Shown here piece by piece: positions 61,935-64,000 of a DNA stretch of 64,000 nucleotides. The stretch's first letter is position 1. Every line of letters starts with the position of its first letter. The translations under genes and the position numbers were made by a program. This stretch comes from Bordetella holmesii ATCC 51541 (lineage in GTDB: Bacteria > Pseudomonadota > Gammaproteobacteria > Burkholderiales > Burkholderiaceae_B): contig CP007494.1 of assembly GCA_000612485.1 (NCBI GenBank), positions 2,356,001 to 2,420,000 on the forward strand, written 5' to 3'. Below the pieces are notes generated by a model. It did not search any database. It was not told where the DNA came from and was given only the letters and a program-made list of their open reading frames with translations.

Positions 61935-62830
61935 TATTTTTTGGCCGGACTGGGAGCCATCCTGTTTTCTGCCAAAGCCGTGGTTGTCAAATTTACCTAT
62001 CGCTATGGCATCGATGCGGTGACGCTAATTGCCTTTCGCATGCTGTTCGCCATGCCTTTTTTCGCAGCGGTGGCCTGGTGGGAGTCGCGCCGGGCTGCGC
62101 GCGGACAGATCGCCACGCTGACGACCCGTGAGCGCATCCAGATCTGCGTGCTGGGTCTTATCGGTTATTACTTGTCCAGCTTTCTGGATTTTCTCGGGCT
62201 GCGGTATGTCAGCGCCAGCCTCGAGCGCCTGATCCTGTTTCTGTCGCCCTCGCTGGTGGTTCTGTTATCGGCCTGGTGGCTCAAGCGGGCCATTACGCGG
62301 CGCCAGCTCTGGGCCATGATCCTTTCCTATATGGGGGTAGTTCTGGTCTTTGCTCACGACTTATCGGAAACCGGTGGCGGGTCTGATGTCGTTAAAGGGT
62401 CTTTGTTCGTTTTCGCTTCGGCGCTGAGCTATTCTGTTTACCTGATCTGCTCCGGCGAGCTGGTCAAGCGCGTCGGAGCCACGCGCCTGGTCGCCTATGC
62501 CATGCTGGTGTCGTGTGTGTGGCCTGCGTGATTCAGTTTTTTGTCGTGCATCCGCCTTCGGTGTTGGTGCAATCCGCCGGCGTCTATGGTTATTCCCTTA
62601 TCCACGCCACGCTCAATACGGTGTTGCCGGTGTTCATGATGATGTGGGCAGTCGCGCTGGTGGGCGCGCCCACGGCCTCGTTGCTGGGCATGTTGGGGCC
62701 GGTTTCGGTGCTCTTTCTTGCCGCCTGGCTGCTGGCCGAACCCATCACCGTCTGGCAGCTCGCCGGTACGGCGCTGGTGTTGGCAGGGGTTTTCGTTCTG
62801 ACAGGCAGGCGCCCCGCCAAAGCGGGATAG
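61935..62830 (+). pseudogene. EamA/DMT-family transporter, lacking its 5' end and frameshifted
   Basis: The sequence begins inside the first membrane helix (LAGLGAILFSAKAVVVKFTYRYGIDAVTLIAFRMLFAMPFF) directly at the end of IS copy 3. A start codon and ribosome site are missing. In the second half the frame changes at 62512-62521: TCGTGTGTGTGGCC has one extra TG unit compared with the reading LVSCVACVIQFFVVHP that continues to the TAG at 62830. Frames before and after otherwise encode a normal ten-helix transporter with two EamA domains (about 298 residues remain). It is inactivated twice. Confidence 0.9.
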
Positions 62831-62881
62831 CGCGGCCTTCAGGTTGTTTTGCCTAAATGTCATTTCAGAAAGGAGGCCAGA

Positions 62882-63871
62882 ATGGCCAACAAGCTCGTCA
62901 AGGCAGTCCGTATTGAACAGCACGGCGGCCCCGAGGTCCTGAAGGTCGTGGAGGTTGAGGTTCTGCCCCCGGCTGCCAATGAAGTCACCATTCGCCAGCA
63001 CGCCGCGGGCCTGAACTTCATCGACATCTACTACCGTACCGGGCTTTATCCGCACCCTCTGCCGCACGGTCTGGGCTTTGAAGCCGCCGGCGTGATCGAG
63101 GCAGTCGGCGCCGAGGTCAAGCACCTGAAAGCGGGGGACCGTGTTGCCTACGGGCAAAGCCCGCTGGGCGCTTATGCTCAGGCACGCAACGTGCCGGCTG
63201 CGCAAGTCGTCAAATTGCCCAAGGGAGTGAGTTTTGACGATGCCGCGGCCCTCATGCTCAAAGGCCTGACCGTTCAGTACCTGTTCCGCCAGACCTATCG
63301 CCTGCAAGGTGGAGAGACCATTCTGTTTCATGCAGCCGCAGGCGGCGTGGGCCTGATTGCCTGCCAATGGGCCAAGGCGCTGGGGGTCAAGCTGATCGGT
63401 ACTGTCTCCAGCCCCGAAAAGGCCGAGCTGGCCCGCGCCCATGGCGCCTGGGAGACTATCGACTATTCGCGCGAAAACGTCGCTGAGCGTCTACTCGAAC
63501 TGACGGGCGGCAAGAAGGTGCCGGTGGTTTATGACGGCGTGGGCAAGGACACCTGGGAGACCTCGCTGGATTGTCTGGAACCGCGCGGACTGATGGTCAG
63601 CTTTGGCAATGCCTCCGGTCCGGTCACCGGCGTGAACCTTGGCATCCTCAACCAGAAGGGTTGCCTGTATGTGACACGCCCCTCGCTGGGCCTGCACATC
63701 AATACCCCGGAAAAGCTCAAGGCCGCTGCCGATGAGCTCTTTGGTCTGGTGCAGAAAAAGAAAATCAAAGTCCGCATTGATCAACGCTACAGCCTCGAGC
63801 AGGCCGGTGACGCCCAGACGGCCTTGGCTGGCCGCAAAACTACGGGTGCGACGATCCTGACCTTGGATTGA
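62882..63871 (+). CDS. qor: NADPH:quinone oxidoreductase, zinc-free MDR family
   Basis: This is a 329-residue medium-chain reductase (MANKLVKAVRIEQHGGPEVLKVVEVEVLPPAANEVTIRQHAAGLNFIDIYYRTGLYP). The NADPH-binding Rossmann motif is AAAGGVGLIACQWAKALG. Zinc-ligand cysteines of alcohol dehydrogenases are absent, as in QorA. It reduces quinones by one or two electrons. AGGAGG precedes the ATG at 62882. It appears intact and has a strong terminator. Confidence 0.92.
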   Translation: MANKLVKAVRIEQHGGPEVLKVVEVEVLPPAANEVTIRQHAAGLNFIDIYYRTGLYPHPLPHGLGFEAAGVIEAVGAEVKHLKAGDRVAYGQSPLGAYAQARNVPAAQVVKLPKGVSFDDAAALMLKGLTVQYLFRQTYRLQGGETILFHAAAGGVGLIACQWAKALGVKLIGTVSSPEKAELARAHGAWETIDYSRENVAERLLELTGGKKVPVVYDGVGKDTWETSLDCLEPRGLMVSFGNASGPVTGVNLGILNQKGCLYVTRPSLGLHINTPEKLKAAADELFGLVQKKKIKVRIDQRYSLEQAGDAQTALAGRKTTGATILTLD

Positions 63872-63894
63872 GGCCGGGTTATCGAGTGTGAATG

Positions 63895-63928
63895 AAGACA
63901 GGGCCGGCATATGCCGGCCCTGTCTTTT
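63895..63928. terminator. terminator after qor
   Basis: A 32-base perfect palindrome (63895-63926) centred on CATATG forms a long GC-rich stem, flanked by AA on the left and TTTT on the right. It serves the plus strand and possibly a convergent gene beyond the window. The last 70 bases hold nothing recognisable. Confidence 0.85.
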
Positions 63929-64000
63929 GCGGATCCGTTCTTGTCGGCTTGGCGCCCGGCAAACAACCGACGGGCGCCGGGTAGGGCGAGATCAGGAGAC

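Noticed and set aside
1..64000. CRISPR arrays, prophage, toxin-antitoxin, defence islands, tRNA or rRNA genes, IS481
   Set aside because: No regularly spaced repeats, phage or restriction genes, tRNA-like cloverleafs or IS481-type ends were seen. Short repeats are limited to the IS copies and to hairpins.

Overview
The window looks like a chromosome segment of a Bordetella species, most likely B. holmesii. GC content is high, gene order and proteins are those of the Alcaligenaceae, and three almost identical copies (1305, 1306 and 1305 bp) of an ISL3-family element of the IS1001 type are present. IS1001-type elements are known from B. parapertussis and, as hIS1001, from B. holmesii. At least nine genes are broken by nonsense codons, 1-2 bp indels or IS-associated truncation, which fits a host-restricted, decaying Bordetella genome. 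The species name is an inference.

Layout. 1-2.2 kb: the tail of an unknown gene, a small membrane protein, a frameshifted EamA transporter and rplS. 2.19-3.50 kb: IS copy 1 in the T-tract of the rplS terminator. 3.6-9.0 kb: housekeeping genes (CoA pyrophosphatase, hydroxypyruvate-isomerase-like protein, rsgA, M48 peptidase, orn, nnrE). 9.0-19.5 kb: phenylacetate catabolism (paaX divergent from paaABCDE-paaN-paaG-paaI, IS copy 2 with a perfect 8-bp target duplication, then paaK). paaD and paaK carry premature stops. 19.6-26.0 kb: frameshifted gamma-glutamyltransferase and Bug-type binding protein genes, a GntR regulator and a TRAP transporter (dctMQP). 26.1-29.7 kb: a twice-frameshifted FtsX-type permease overlapping a truncated hemoglobin gene and a Kdo kinase gene. 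29.9-33.8 kb: a complete potFGHI polyamine importer. 33.8-38.7 kb: ArsC-like reductase, frameshifted 3-methyladenine glycosylase, YrbL-like protein, rmuC and an aidB-like gene with an internal stop. 38.7-47.3 kb: rpiA, phoU behind a Pho-box-like site, yggX, argA, hrpA and lpxO. 47.4-60.5 kb: dnaE followed by glycosyltransferases and polysaccharide deacetylases of a probable LPS-core cluster, then a heptosyltransferase-like gene divergent from msbA. 60.6-61.9 kb: IS copy 3, abutting the msbA terminator on one side and a decapitated, frameshifted EamA gene on the other. 62.9-63.9 kb: a quinone oxidoreductase.

How the parts work together. LPS functions dominate the intact accessory content: kdkA (Kdo phosphorylation), lpxO (lipid A hydroxylation), four core glycosyltransferases with two deacetylases, a GT9 enzyme and msbA (export). 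Decay falls mainly on catabolism and uptake (paaD, paaK, ggt, bug, two EamA transporters) and on alkylation repair (mpg, aidB). I see no CRISPR array, phage, toxin-antitoxin or defence island, and no tRNA or rRNA gene. I found no clear novel multi-gene system. The most unusual signals are regulatory: a recurring TAYAATCC-box placed 7 bases before ATG, which suggests leaderless transcripts; a nine-codon ORF overlapping the msbA start; T-tract targeting by the IS; and six single-base G:C deletions that need checking against raw reads.
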